Notes under the pieces: model-generated
The model's input: only the letters and a program-made list of their open reading frames with translations
Database searches by the model: none
What the model was told of the DNA's origin: nothing
Assembly (NCBI GenBank): GCA_963738325.1
Contig: CAVTWD010000015.1
Coordinates: 263,530 to 327,529, forward strand
Direction of reading: 5' to 3'
DNA length: 64,000 bases
From: CAVTWD01 sp963738325
GTDB lineage: Bacteria; Actinomycetota; Acidimicrobiia; Acidimicrobiales; Ilumatobacteraceae
In this document: positions 26,178 to 35,991 of the stretch, one piece after another
Layout: each line of letters starts with the position of its first letter
Position numbering within the stretch: position 1 is the stretch's first letter
Position numbers and translations under genes: made by a program

Positions 26178-26555
26178 TCAGCCGTAGGTGCCCTTGTCGC
26201 GCCAGAGGCAGATCTCGGCGCCCCAGGGATCGCGGAAGGCGGCGTACCGCGCCTCGAACTCGGGCCAGGACCGCTCCTCCCAAAGAGCTTCGGCGCCGAG
26301 CGCAACCGCCTTCTGCAGGTACGTGGGCGGGTCGTCGACCATCACGTACACCCGCGGCACGGGTCCACTCATGGCCGTCTCGCTGCGGTGCATGCCGAGG
26401 TTCGGCTTGCGACCGGGGAGGATCTCGTGGAACTCCCCCGCCGGCCGGCGGTTCACCTCCCAGCCGAAGAGCTCGGCATAGAAGGCCGACATCGCCTCCG
26501 GGTCGGGCGTCGGGAAGTCCACGAAGATCATCGGGTTGACTCGATCCTCGGCCAT
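26178..26555 (-). CDS. VOC family protein
   Basis: A 125-residue glyoxalase-fold protein with NPMIFVDFPTPDPEAMSAFY at the N-terminus and ARYAAFRDPWGAEICLWRD at the C-terminus. It is a shorter paralog of 4437-4967. GGAGG precedes the ATG. It lies upstream of the Rieske gene in a two-gene unit. The conserved first-strand histidine of glyoxalase I is replaced by D, so metal binding is doubtful. The 140 bases upstream, to the amidohydrolase stop at 26696, hold no gene. Confidence 0.8.
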   Translation of the reverse strand: MAEDRVNPMIFVDFPTPDPEAMSAFYAELFGWEVNRRPAGEFHEILPGRKPNLGMHRSETAMSGPVPRVYVMVDDPPTYLQKAVALGAEALWEERSWPEFEARYAAFRDPWGAEICLWRDKGTYG

Positions 26556-26695
26556 CACCGACCTCCACGCCCGGACACCAGGACCGTACCGCGAGTCGAC
26601 CGGCCCGCCCCGTGGCGCTGGCGATTCGACGGCGATTCGCCGGGCCATTCGGTGGTGCGATCCGCTGGCGGGGCCCACAGCCGCCGGCCCCTGAC

Positions 26696-28064
26696 TCACC
26701 CTGCGTGGGCGGGCCGCGCCACGCCAGCACGAGCGAACAGCGAGCGGCGGCGGTCCCGTGCCTCGGCGGCCAACGCATCCTCGTCGACCGTGACGCTGGC
26801 GCCGTTGCGCACCACCAGCTTCCCATCGACGATGACGTCGCGCACGCTGCGGCCGTCCGTGCCCCACACGAGGTTCAGCACGGGGTCGCCCGGCGGGCGC
26901 CACGCGGGATGGCGTCGATCGTGCACAACCAGGTCGGCCTTCTTGCCCACCTCGAGCGAGCCGATCCGGTCCGCCATGCCGATGGCCTCGGCGCCCCGGA
27001 TGGTGGCCAGCTCGAGGGCGAGGCCGGCCCCGAAGCGCTCCGGATCGACGGCGCCGTCGCGGGCCAGCCCCGACGCGAGAGCCGCCGCCCGCAGGATGTC
27101 CGGGAGATCACTCGCGTTCGTGGCGTCGCAGCCGAGCGCGATGCGCCCGCCCCGCTCGGCCATCTCCAGGTGCCGGCCCTTGCGACTCACCCCTTGTCCC
27201 AGACGCAGATAGGCCCAAGGGCAGTAGGCGACGGCGGTGCCGCTGGCCAGGACGAGCTCCCACTCGGCCTCGTCGAGCCAGACACCGTGGGCCAGCAGGA
27301 GATGCCGGCCGAGCATCCCGAGCTGGTCGAGGTGGGCCACAGGCCGACGGCCCGTGCGGGCGAGGTAGGCCTCGGGGTCCGAGCTCGTGGGCGAGAGGTG
27401 CATCGTGAGGCCGGTGCCGAGCTCTCGAGCCAAGCCCGCGGCGCCGGCCAGGAGCTCGTCCGAGGCGAGGTTGTGACCGACCAAGGTGACCCACCCTTCG
27501 ACGAGCTCGCCGGCGGGGTGGGCCTCGACGACAGCCCGCTGGCGAGCAAGGACCTCCGGCGAGGGCGCGGTGAACGGCCCTTCTTCGATGTCCCAACCCC
27601 AGGTGCCGATGGTCCCCCGGAGTCCCGCTGTCGCCATCGCCGCCGCCACCTCGTGCGGATGAGCGACCGTGCCGGCTTCGACCACGGTCGTGACCCCGTA
27701 GCGGAGGCTCTCGACCGCGGCGAGCGTCGCCGACAGCGCGATCGTCGCCGGGATCGTGGGCGCCGTGCAGCGGCACCGACCACAAGAAGATGGACGCGCC
27801 GGGTGGGAGGAGGTCCGGGATGCAGCTGCGGGCCAACGAATCACCCGTCATGTGTTGATGGGCGTTGACCAACCCGGGGGTGATCACTCCCCCGTCGGCG
27901 TCGATCACCTCGGCCGCCGAGTGGGCGCGCAACACCTCGGTCGCCGCGTCCACGGCCACGATGCGATCGCCGTCGACGGCGATGGCTCCGTCGCGCAGCA
28001 TTCGGCGCTGCGGGTCCATGGTGACGACGGTCCCGTGGGCGACGACGAGCGACGAAGCAGCCAT
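26696..28064 (-). CDS. TRZ/ATZ-type amidohydrolase, second copy (one frame change)
   Basis: Metal-dependent hydrolase of about 455 residues, related to 9312-10814. It opens SLVVAHGTVVTMDPQRRMLR and has GLVNAHQHMTGDSLARSC (HxH replaced in register as NAHQH). After a frame change near 27768 come VTTVVEAGTVAHPHEVAAAM, H in LTMHLSPTSSDPEAYLA, H in LLLAHGVWLDEAEW and D in ALGCDATNASDLPD. The end GSLEVGKKADLVVHDRRHP is standard. Both copies share the ligand order, so they are either isoenzymes or act on sequential substrates. Divergent from the VOC gene at 28220 with a candidate GntR site between them. Confidence 0.85.
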
Positions 28065-28134
28065 GGCGGCGCACCCTAGGACGCGGGCTTCTGGCATTGA
28101 CCGGGCCGCGGCGCGGCGGTACGTTCCGGACTGT

Positions 28135-28145
28135 CTGTCTGACCA
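28135..28145. promoter_or_regulatory. Candidate GntR operator between amidohydrolase and VOC genes
   Basis: CTGTCTGACCA shares the GTCTGACCA part of the operator at 24152; two outer bases differ. Directly after it, CTGAC-N5-GTCAG (28139-28153) forms another dyad and CTGGCCAG a third. It is the weakest of the four sites but has the same divergent-promoter position. Confidence 0.4.
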
Positions 28146-28219
28146 GAAGTCAGTCTGGCCAGGGAATCTCGGGTGACTCCCCGGCCGTGGCTCGGCGCAA
28201 CCGCAGAGAGGAGGCAGCG

Positions 28220-28591
28220 ATGGAGACACCACCGATCGGGAGCCTTTTGATCGGCTCCTCGAACGTCGACGCCATGAAGGCGTGGTACCGCCAGGCCTTC
28301 GGCGTCGAGGAGAACGACATGGGCGCCTTCACCTTCGGTTCGGTGGCGCTGTTCCTCGAGACCCACAGCGAGGTGTCGGGGCCTACGAAGGAGCCGGCCC
28401 GCGTCATCATCAATCTCGACGTCGCCGACTGTCGCGGCCTCGAGGCCCACCTCGAGAGCGTCGGGGTGTCCTGGGTGCGCAAGGTCGAGCAGATGCCCTT
28501 CGGCCTCATCGGCACGGTGGCCGACCCCGACGGCAACTACATCCAGATCATCCAGTGGGGCGCCCAGCCGGAGGCGCACAAGGAGACGTAG
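28220..28591 (+). CDS. VOC family protein
   Basis: A 123-residue glyoxalase-fold protein: GSLLIGSSNVDAMKAWYRQA, then TFGSVALFLETHSEVSG, then PFGLIGTVADPDGNYIQIIQ. GAGAGGAGG precedes the ATG. Of the usual metal ligands only the H in LETHSE and Q in YIQIIQ are candidates. It is the sole gene on this side of the divergent promoter. Confidence 0.8.
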   Translation: METPPIGSLLIGSSNVDAMKAWYRQAFGVEENDMGAFTFGSVALFLETHSEVSGPTKEPARVIINLDVADCRGLEAHLESVGVSWVRKVEQMPFGLIGTVADPDGNYIQIIQWGAQPEAHKET

Positions 28592-28592
28592 G

Positions 28593-28838
28593 TCAGCAGC
28601 GGGATGCGATGTTCGAGTCGCGGGTTGCGGCCGGGCCCGCGGGTTGGGCGCGGTTGAAGATACCGAGCTTGCTGAAGATGTGCATCAGGTGGACCTTGAC
28701 CGTGCCGGGGGAGATGAAGAGGCGCTCCGCCACGTCGGCGTTGCGCATGCCCGTGGCCACCCGTCGCACGACCTCCTGCTCCATCGGCGTGAGCGAGCCC
28801 CAGTGGGCATCCCCCCGTTCGTGGAGGCATCCTCTATG
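28593..28838 (-). pseudogene. LuxR-type helix-turn-helix C-terminus, cut by an insertion
   Basis: The minus strand encodes GSLTPMEQEVVRRVATGMRN, then ADVAERLFISPGTVKVHLMH and IFSKLGIFNRAQPAG, a complete LuxR/NarL DNA-binding domain ending at a stop at 28593. Upstream of about 28838 the frame has no receiver or sensor domain and no start. The adjoining sequence is transposase, so the gene was interrupted and its 5' part lost. Confidence 0.75.
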
Positions 28839-28848
28839 AGGAGATGCC

Positions 28849-28925
28849 GTGGCAGAGACACGACGGAGGTACGACCCTGAGTTCCGTGAGGGGGCCGTCC
28901 GGATCGTGCGCGAGACCGGCAATCG
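28849..28925 (+). pseudogene. IS3-type OrfA N-terminal fragment
   Basis: AETRRRYDPEFREGAVRIVR followed by ETG is the typical start of IS3-family OrfA. The similarity ends near 28925, where unrelated sequence begins. It lies at the junction that truncates the LuxR-type gene. Confidence 0.55.
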
Positions 28926-29005
28926 ATCGCCGTGGTGCCCAGGGATTGTCACGTTTCAAGGTTCCCGAGACAGGCCAAAGTTGGGTCTGACCCGAAGGAG
29001 AACCG

Positions 29006-29815
29006 ATGGCACGACCCCCGTCGAGATCGGCGGAGGACAAGGTCAGGATCGTGCTCGCCGTGCTGCGTGGTGAGCTGACGATCACGGAGGCCGCCCGCCG
29101 CGAGGGTGTCTCGCAGACGTCGATCGCGAACTGGCGGGACCGGTTCCTCGACGGCGGCCAGCATGCCGTTGCTGCCGGCGGGCCGACGAAGCCCACCAAC
29201 CGGGAGCACCAGCTCGCAGCCGAGTGTGAGCAGCTGGCCGCCGCCTTGGGTGAAGCGCACATGGAGCTTCGCCTGTGGCGCAAAGGGGGGCTCTTTACCG
29301 GGTTCGACGAGCTCGAGCAGGCACGGGTCGAGGCCGGTATGTCGGTCGTCGCGTTCTGCGCCCAGCTCGGCATCCCGCGCCCGACCTGGTACCGGTGGAG
29401 GGCGTCAGGCAGCTCGACGAAGGGTCCGTGGCCAACCCCGGCCCAAGACGCGGTCGAAGCCGACGCCAAGGCGCTCGCCGCGGGCTGGGAGGTGTGGGGG
29501 CACCCCAAGCTGGCGTCGCTCAAGCGCAGCGGGATCGACGACGGCGCGCCGGGTCTCGGACTCGACGATGTATCGGGCCCTCAAACGTAACGGGCTGTGC
29601 CTCGCTGTCGGTTACACGGGTGAGGTTCGCCGGCTCGCCGGCGCCCCCCGCCAGACCTTCATCACGCCACCGACTCGACGGAACCGGCTGTGGCAGGCCG
29701 GACTTCAGCGAGTTCGAGACCCTCGGCCAGGGAACCTGGAACCTCGGCGGAGTCGTGGACTACTGGGCGAAGCTCGAACCTCGCTGGCGACGACGGCGGG
29801 GCCCCTGCGCCCCGT
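29006..29815 (+). pseudogene. Fragmented transposase with HTH and DDE integrase-core parts
   Basis: The ATG at 29006 opens an HTH region (RGELTITEAARREGVSQTS then IANWRDRFLDGG) and a coiled linker (HQLAAECEQLAAALGEAHME). FCAQLGIPRPTWYRWRASG follows. After a frame change near 29555 comes DSTMYRALKRNGLCLAVGY, and after another near 29695 DFSEFETLGQGTWNLGGVVD, then YWAK. The first catalytic aspartate region is present; the second aspartate and the glutamate are missing, so the element is inactive. From 29816 to 30028 I see no gene. Confidence 0.65.
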
Positions 29816-30028
29816 GGTGGATGGTCAGCTACCCGCCGCTCCCCACCTCAACGCGAAGAGCCAGATCACCGTCGAGAAGGAGCTGCTGGGACCACACGAG
29901 CACCCCGGCCCGAAGGCACGTGGCCGATGGGCCGCAAGGGCCAGCGGTGCCTGGACGGGATCGAACGTGTTGATGTTGTCGCCGTCGGCCAAGGGCCTCA
30001 CCATGGCGAGGCGTTTGGTTTCGTCGAT

Positions 30029-32971
30029 TCACAACTTCGTCAACAGATGGAACCCGGTCGAGCTGCCGAGGGTGATGGAGTCGTCGTTGTTGAGGTAGAC
30101 CGAGACGCTGACAGCGCCTTGGTAGGCGCATGTAGTCGAGTCGAAGACCGAGTGTCCGCCGGCGAAGCCCGGACCGGCCCCGTTGAAGGTTGCGATCACG
30201 GTCCCCGCGGGCAGTGTGCACGACGCACCTTGGATCTTGAACGGTGTCTTCACCGACACGGTGTAGACGTTGCCGGAGACATGCACCGTGACCCCGCCGG
30301 CTGTGCCGTAGATGGTGCTGTAATCACCACCGACCGCAGGCGAGGCGACCGGCGAAGCGTTGGCCGTCTTCGTCAACAGATGGAACCCGGTCGAGCTGCC
30401 GAGGGTGATGGAGTCGTCGTTGTTGAGGTAGACCGAGACGCTGACAGCGCCTTGGTAGGCGCATGTAGTCGAGTCGAAGACCGAGTGTCCGCCGGCGAAG
30501 CCCGGACCGGCCCCGTTGAAGGTTGCGATCACGGTCCCCGCGGGCAGTGTGCACGACGCACCTTGGATCTTGAACGGTGTCTTCACCGACACGGTGTAGA
30601 CGTTGCCGGAGACATGCACCGTGACCCCGCCGGCTGTGCCGTAGATGATGCTGTAATCACCACCGACCGCAGGCGAGGCGACCGGCGAAGCGTTGGCCGT
30701 CTTCGTCAACAGATGGAACCCGGTCGAGCTGCCGAGGGTGATGGAGTCGTCGTTGTTGAGGTAGACCGAGACGCTGACAGCGCCTTGGTAGGCGCATGTA
30801 GTCGAGTCGAAGACCGAGTGTCCGCCGGCGAAGCCCGGACCGGCCCCGTTGAAGGTTGCGATCACGGTCCCCGCGGGCAGTGTGCACGACGCACCTTGGA
30901 TCTTGAACGGTGTCTTCACCGACACGGTGTAGACGTTGCCGGAGACATGCACCGTGACCCCGCCGGCTGTGCCGTAGATGGTGCTGTAATCACCACCGAC
31001 CGCAGGCGAGGCGACCGGCGAAGCGTTGGCCGTCTTCGTCAACAGATGGAACCCGGTCGAGCTGCCGAGGGTGATGGAGTCGTCGTTGTTGAGGTAGACC
31101 GAGACGCTGACAGCGCCTTGGTAGGCGCATGTAGTCGAGTCGAAGACCGAGTGTCCGCCGGCGAAGCCCGGACCGGCCCCGTTGAAGGTTGCGATCACGG
31201 TCCCCGCGGGCAGTGTGCACGACGCACCTTGGATCTTGAACGGTGTCTTCACCGACACGGTGTAGACGTTGCCGGAGACATGCACCGTGACCCCGCCGGC
31301 TGTGCCGTAGATGGTGCTGTAATCACCACCGACCGCAGGCGAGGCGACCGGCGAAGCGTTGGCCGTCTTCGTCAACAGATGGAACCCGGTCGAGCTGCCG
31401 AGGGTCAAAGAACCATCTGGACTGAGATGGACGGAGATGCTGACAGCGCCTTGGTAGGCGCATGTAGTCGGGTCGAAGACCGAGTGTCCGCCGGCGAAGT
31501 CCGGACCGGCCCCGTTGAAGGTTGCGATCACGGTCCCCGCGGGCAGTGTGCACGACGCACCTTGGATCTTGAACGGTGTCTTCACCGACACGGTGTAGAC
31601 GTTGCCGGAGACATGCACCGTGACCTCGCCGGCTGTGCCGTAGATGGTGCTGTAATCACCACCGATCGCAGGCGAGATCGGCTGAGTGGTGCTCGACGCG
31701 AACCAGCCCGACACGTCGGCAATGACCTGCACCGTGGCCCCCGAGCCGTTGTAGAAATCCACCCGCCCATCCGCCCCCACCGGGGCGATGACCAAGTTGG
31801 GGATCGTCTCGCCCGGAGAGAAGTTCAGATTCGACGTCACCGGGCGGGCCACCCCATCGGGATACACCGTCAGATACCCCGCCGCCTTGGGCTGAGTCAC
31901 CGTCACGTTCAACACCACCGCCGCCACCCCCGACGCCGGCACCCCACCCACACCCCGCACCACCAAGCTCACCGTCTTGTAGGCCCCCACCGGGCCCACC
32001 GCCCCCCGCCCACTACGAGTATCCAACACCCGCACCGGCGACAACGCCGCCAACCCCCCCACCCCCGGCGTCCCCGACGCGAACCACCCCGACACGTCGG
32101 CGATCACCTGCACCGTGGCCCCCGAGCCGTTGTAGACATCCACCCGCCCATCCGCCCGCACCGGGGCGATGACCAAGTTGGGGATCGTCTCGCCCGGAGA
32201 GAAGTTCAGATTCGACGTCACCGGGCGGGCCACCCCATCGGGATACACCGTCAGATACCCCGCCGCCTTGGGCTGAGTCACCGTCACGTTCAACACCACC
32301 GCCGCCACCCCCGACGCCGGCACCCCACCCACACCCCGCACCACCAAGCTCACCGTCTTGTAGGCCCGCACCGGGCCCACCGCCCCCCGCCCACTACGAG
32401 TATCCAACACCCGCACCGGCGACAACGCCGCCAACCCCCCCACCCCCGGCGTCCCCGACGCGAACCACCCCGACACGTCGGCGATCACCTGCACCGTGGC
32501 CCCCGAGCCGTTGTAGACATCCACCCGCCCATCCGCCCCCACCGGGGCGATGACCAAGTTGGGGATCGTCTCGCCCGGAGAGAAGTTCAGATTCGACGTC
32601 ACCGGGCGGGCCACCCCATCGGGATACACCGTCAGATACCCCGCCGCCTTGGGCTGAGTCACCGTCACGTTCAACACCACCGCCGCCACCCCCGACGCCG
32701 GCACCCCACCCACACCCCGCACCACCAAGCTCACCGTCTTGTAGGCGCCCACCGGGCCCACCGCCCCCCGCCCACTACGAGTATCCAACACCCGCACCGG
32801 CGACAACGCCGCCAACCCCCCCGCCGCCGGAACTACCGCCGCCTGCGCCGGCGCCGCCATCACCCCAACCAGCGACACCGACCCCACCAACACCACACCA
32901 GCCACCACACACCCCGCCGCCCGCCCGCGGGGCGACCCGAACCACACACCGTACGAACGATCCGCCCTCAT
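30029..32971 (-). CDS. Large secreted repeat protein
   Basis: A 980-residue exported protein. Signal peptide: basic start, hydrophobic GCVVAGVVLVGSVSLVGVMA, cleavage after APAQA. Then three 127-residue repeats (ALSPVRVLDTRSGRGAVGPV ... VLNVTVTQPKAAGYLTVYPD ... VIADVSGWFASGTPGV), a domain widespread in actinobacterial surface proteins. Then five 111-residue repeats (GGDYSTIYGTAGGVTVHVSG ... GASCTLPAGTVIATFNGAGP ... LGSSTGFHLLTK), each with two cysteines that could form a disulfide. AGGAGG precedes the ATG at 32971. No anchor motif is seen at the C-terminus. Function unknown; an adhesive or matrix role is a guess. From 32972 to 33182 only its promoter region is present. Confidence 0.85.
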   Translation of the reverse strand: MRADRSYGVWFGSPRGRAAGCVVAGVVLVGSVSLVGVMAAPAQAAVVPAAGGLAALSPVRVLDTRSGRGAVGPVGAYKTVSLVVRGVGGVPASGVAAVVLNVTVTQPKAAGYLTVYPDGVARPVTSNLNFSPGETIPNLVIAPVGADGRVDVYNGSGATVQVIADVSGWFASGTPGVGGLAALSPVRVLDTRSGRGAVGPVRAYKTVSLVVRGVGGVPASGVAAVVLNVTVTQPKAAGYLTVYPDGVARPVTSNLNFSPGETIPNLVIAPVRADGRVDVYNGSGATVQVIADVSGWFASGTPGVGGLAALSPVRVLDTRSGRGAVGPVGAYKTVSLVVRGVGGVPASGVAAVVLNVTVTQPKAAGYLTVYPDGVARPVTSNLNFSPGETIPNLVIAPVGADGRVDFYNGSGATVQVIADVSGWFASSTTQPISPAIGGDYSTIYGTAGEVTVHVSGNVYTVSVKTPFKIQGASCTLPAGTVIATFNGAGPDFAGGHSVFDPTTCAYQGAVSISVHLSPDGSLTLGSSTGFHLLTKTANASPVASPAVGGDYSTIYGTAGGVTVHVSGNVYTVSVKTPFKIQGASCTLPAGTVIATFNGAGPGFAGGHSVFDSTTCAYQGAVSVSVYLNNDDSITLGSSTGFHLLTKTANASPVASPAVGGDYSTIYGTAGGVTVHVSGNVYTVSVKTPFKIQGASCTLPAGTVIATFNGAGPGFAGGHSVFDSTTCAYQGAVSVSVYLNNDDSITLGSSTGFHLLTKTANASPVASPAVGGDYSIIYGTAGGVTVHVSGNVYTVSVKTPFKIQGASCTLPAGTVIATFNGAGPGFAGGHSVFDSTTCAYQGAVSVSVYLNNDDSITLGSSTGFHLLTKTANASPVASPAVGGDYSTIYGTAGGVTVHVSGNVYTVSVKTPFKIQGASCTLPAGTVIATFNGAGPGFAGGHSVFDSTTCAYQGAVSVSVYLNNDDSITLGSSTGFHLLTKL
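30038..31702. repeat. Five tandem 333-bp repeats
   Basis: The string CGTCAACAGATGGAACC recurs at 30038, 30371, 30704, 31037 and 31370, exactly 333 bases apart. The first four units are almost identical at the DNA level (one visible G/A difference near 30649). The fifth differs around 31405-31440 and 31470-31500 and passes into the next array. Identity of synonymous sites shows recent duplication or gene conversion. Confidence 0.95.
31695..32837. repeat. Three tandem 381-bp repeats
   Basis: GACGCGAACCA recurs at 31695, 32076 and 32457, a period of 381 bases (127 codons). The units differ at only a few positions, for example the codon before the GCATACAAG equivalent. They encode the VRVLDTR...DVSGWF domain. 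Confidence 0.95.
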
Positions 32972-33182
32972 GCCCGCCTCCTCGCGCGCCGCCCCGGCAC
33001 TCACGGCCAACCTAACACCTCTTCGCGCCGAGGTGACCAGGCTGTGACACGCGCGCGATGAGGTCCTCCCAGCCCGCCGGCCCCGCGCCACAGTGAGTAA
33101 CGCGTGCACGTCACCAAGTGACGGTGGGTTGTCCTTTGATGGTCACATCGGGCGGCGCGCCCGAGTGATCGCCCACGCGACG

Positions 33183-35991
33183 TCAGCTGCAGCCGCTGGT
33201 GCTGCCGCAACTCGGGCAGGCGAAGCACGACCCGGCCCGCTGCATCTGGACGCCGCACTGCATGCACATCGGCGCGTCGCTCTGCTGCACGCCTGGCAGG
33301 GCCGGGCTGATGCCGAGCTCGATCTGGGTGGCGAGCTCGTCGGCCGACGGGATGCTCTTCGGATCGGCGGCGATCTCGGTGCCTTGGATCGTCTCGATCA
33401 CCGATTCCTCGACGCCGGGCAGCGTCGGCTGCATCCGCTCGTCGATCGAGAAGATGCCCAGCTCGGCCCGCTCGTCGTAGGTCAGGTACTCGAGCGCGAG
33501 CCGGCGGAACAGGTAGTCCATGATCGAGCTGGCGAAGCGGATGTCGGGTCGTCGGTCATGCCCGCCGGCTCGAAGCGCATGTTGGTGAAGGCCTCGACGA
33601 AGGCCCGCAGCGGCACGCCGTACTGCAGGCCGTAGGCTGATGGCCTTGGCGAAGGCATCCATGATGCCGACGAGCGTCGAGCCCTGCTTCGAGACCGTGA
33701 GGAAGATCTCGCCCGGCCGGCCGTCGGCGTACTCGCCGATGGTGGCGAAGCCCTTGCAGTCGGCGACGCGGAACTCGAACGTGCTTGCCGGGCGGGTGCG
33801 GGGCAGCTTCTGGCGGACGGGCGGCGTGCACCACCTTCTCGACGATCCGCTCGACGATCTGGTCGACCTCTGCCGGCCTGCGCGCCGGCGGCGTCCTTCT
33901 TCGCCGTCGACAGCGGCTGGGCCGACCTTGCAGTTGTCGCGGTAGATGGCGACGGCCTTCAGCCCGAGCTTCCAGCGACAGCAGGTGCAGCGCCTCGACG
34001 TCTTCGACGATGGCTTCCTCCGGCATGTTGACCGTCTTGGAGATGGCGCCGGAGAGGAACGGCTGCACCGCACCCATCATCCGCACGTGACCCTCGTAGT
34101 GGATGGCGTTGTCGCCCATCGAGCAGGCGAACACCGGCAGGTGCTCGGCGCCGCAGGTGCGGTGCGCCGAGGATCGACTTGTGCTCGTCGATGTAGGCGA
34201 TGATGTCGTCGATCTGCGGCCGCGCGTAGCCGAGCCGGCGCAGCGCCCGCGGCACGGTCTGGTTGACGATCGACATCGTGCCGCCGCCGACCAGCTTCTT
34301 GAACTTGACCAGACCCGAGATCGGGCTCGATGCCGGTGGTGTCGCAGTCCATCATCAGCCCGATGGTGCCGGTGGGCGCCAGCACGCTGGCCTGGCTGTT
34401 GCGGACGCCGAACTCCTCGCCCCCGGCCACGGCGTCGTCCCATGCCGCCTGGGCGGCCGACAGCAGGTCGGCCGCGCGACCTCGCTCCTCGTCGATGGAG
34501 GCGGCCGGCGTCGCGGTGCATGCGCAGCACGCGCAGCATGTGCTGCTCGTTGTCGGCGAAGCCGGCGAAGGGACCCATGCGGCTGGCGATGCGCGCTGAC
34601 GTCGCGTAGGCGTGGCCGGTCATCAGCGCGGTGATGGCGGCGGCCGAGGCCCGGCCGTCCGTCGCTGTCGTAGGGCAGTCCGAGCGCCATCAGCAGCGCG
34701 CCGAGGTTGGCGTAGCCGAGGCCGAGCTGGCGGAAGCGACGGCTGGTCTCGGCGATCTTCTCGGTCGGGTAGTCGGCGTTGCCGACCAGGATCTCCTGCG
34801 CCGTGAAGACGACCTCGACGGCGTGCCTGTGAAGCCCTCGACGTCGAACGTGTCGTCGTCGCGCGAGGAACTTCAGCAGGTTGAGGCTGGCCAGGTTGCA
34901 GGCCGAGTTGTCGAGGTGCATGTACTCGCTGCACGGGTTCGAGCCGTTGATGCGGCCGGTGGCGTGCGCGGTGTGCCAGCGGTTGATGGTGGTGTCGAAC
35001 TGCAGGCCCGGGTCGGCGCACTCCCACGCCGCCTGGGCGATCTGGCGGAACAGGTCGCGAGCGCGGACGGTGCGGATGATCGAGCCGTCGGTGACGGCCC
35101 GCAGGTGCCAGTCGCCGTCGTCTTCGACGGCCTCCATGAACTCGTCGGTGACCCGCACCGAGTTGTTGGCGTTCTGGTACTGGATCGAGAAGGAGTCGGC
35201 CCCGTCGAGATCCATGTCGAAGCCCGCGTCGCGCAGCACCCGCGCCTTGCGCTCCTCCTTGGCCTTGCACCACACGAACTCCTCGACGTCGGGATGGTCG
35301 ACGTCGAGGATGACCATCTTGGCGGCCCGGCGGGTCTTGCCGCCGCTCTTGATCGTGCCCGCCGAGGCGTCGGCGCCGCGCATGAAGCTGACCGGGCCGG
35401 ACGCGGTGCCGCCTCCGGCGAGCAGCTCGAACGACGAGCGGATGCGGGACAGGTTGACCCCCGAGCCGGAGCCACCCTTGAAGATCACGCCCTCTTCCCG
35501 GTACCAGTTCAGGATCGAGTCCATCGAGTCCTCGACGGCGAGGATGAAGCAGGCACTGGCCTGCTGGGGCACCCCGGCACGCCGATGTTGAACCAGACCG
35601 GAGAGTTGAACGCCGCCTTCTGGGTGACGAGCAGGTGCTTCAGCTCCGCGCGGAAGGTCTCGGCCTCTTCGTCGTCGACGAAGTAGCCGCCGGCCACGCC
35701 CCAGTCGCTGATGGTGTCGGCGACACGGTCGATCACCTGCTTGAGCGAGCGCTCCCGTTGTGCAGTGCCGAGCGGGCCCCGGAAGTACTTCTGGGCGACG
35801 ATGTTGGTGGCGTTCAGCGACCAGCCGACCGGGAACTCCACGTCGAGCTGCTCGAAGGCGACGGCGCCGTCCCGGGAGTTGGTGATGCGGGCGTCACGCC
35901 GCTCCCACACGACCTCGTCGTAGGGATGGACCCCCGGCATCGTGAAATGCCGGCGGATCCCGATCGCGATCCCTCCCGGTGCCAACGACAT
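33183..35991 (-). CDS. nrdJ: Adenosylcobalamin-dependent (class II) ribonucleotide reductase (many frame changes)
   Basis: Makes deoxyribonucleotides from ribonucleotides using vitamin B12; about 936 codons, normal for the actinobacterial enzyme. The N-terminal part reads IRRHFTMPGVHPYDEVVWER and YFVDDEEAETFRAELKHLLV. Then come QQASACFILAVEDSMDSILN, FKGGSGSGVNLSRIRSSFEL, GRINGSNPCSEYMHLDNSAC (active-site NPCSE), LAPTGTIGLMMDCDTTGIEP and the C-terminal zinc finger CMQCGVQMQRAGSCFACPSC. Roughly a dozen frame changes lie between (about 35580, 34865, 34838, 34665, 34505, 34325, 34160, 33968, 33920 and others to 33550), yet order and spacing match the family. An NrdR-box-like palindrome lies 136 bases upstream. 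Confidence 0.85.

Noticed and set aside
30038..32837. Regular tandem repeats as a CRISPR array
   Set aside because: Units are 333 and 381 bases, contiguous without unique spacers, and keep an open reading frame.
29690..33061. A very long plus-strand open frame (over 1100 codons) with HRH-rich repeats
   Set aside because: It is the antisense shadow of the secreted repeat protein; the minus strand has a signal peptide, ribosome site and sensible domains, and the plus frame runs through transposase remnants without a start.
33183..35991. nrdJ as a true pseudogene
   Set aside because: All segments are collinear with normal spacing and keep active-site and zinc motifs, and similar single-base changes occur in recA, dapF and other core genes, so sequence errors are more likely.
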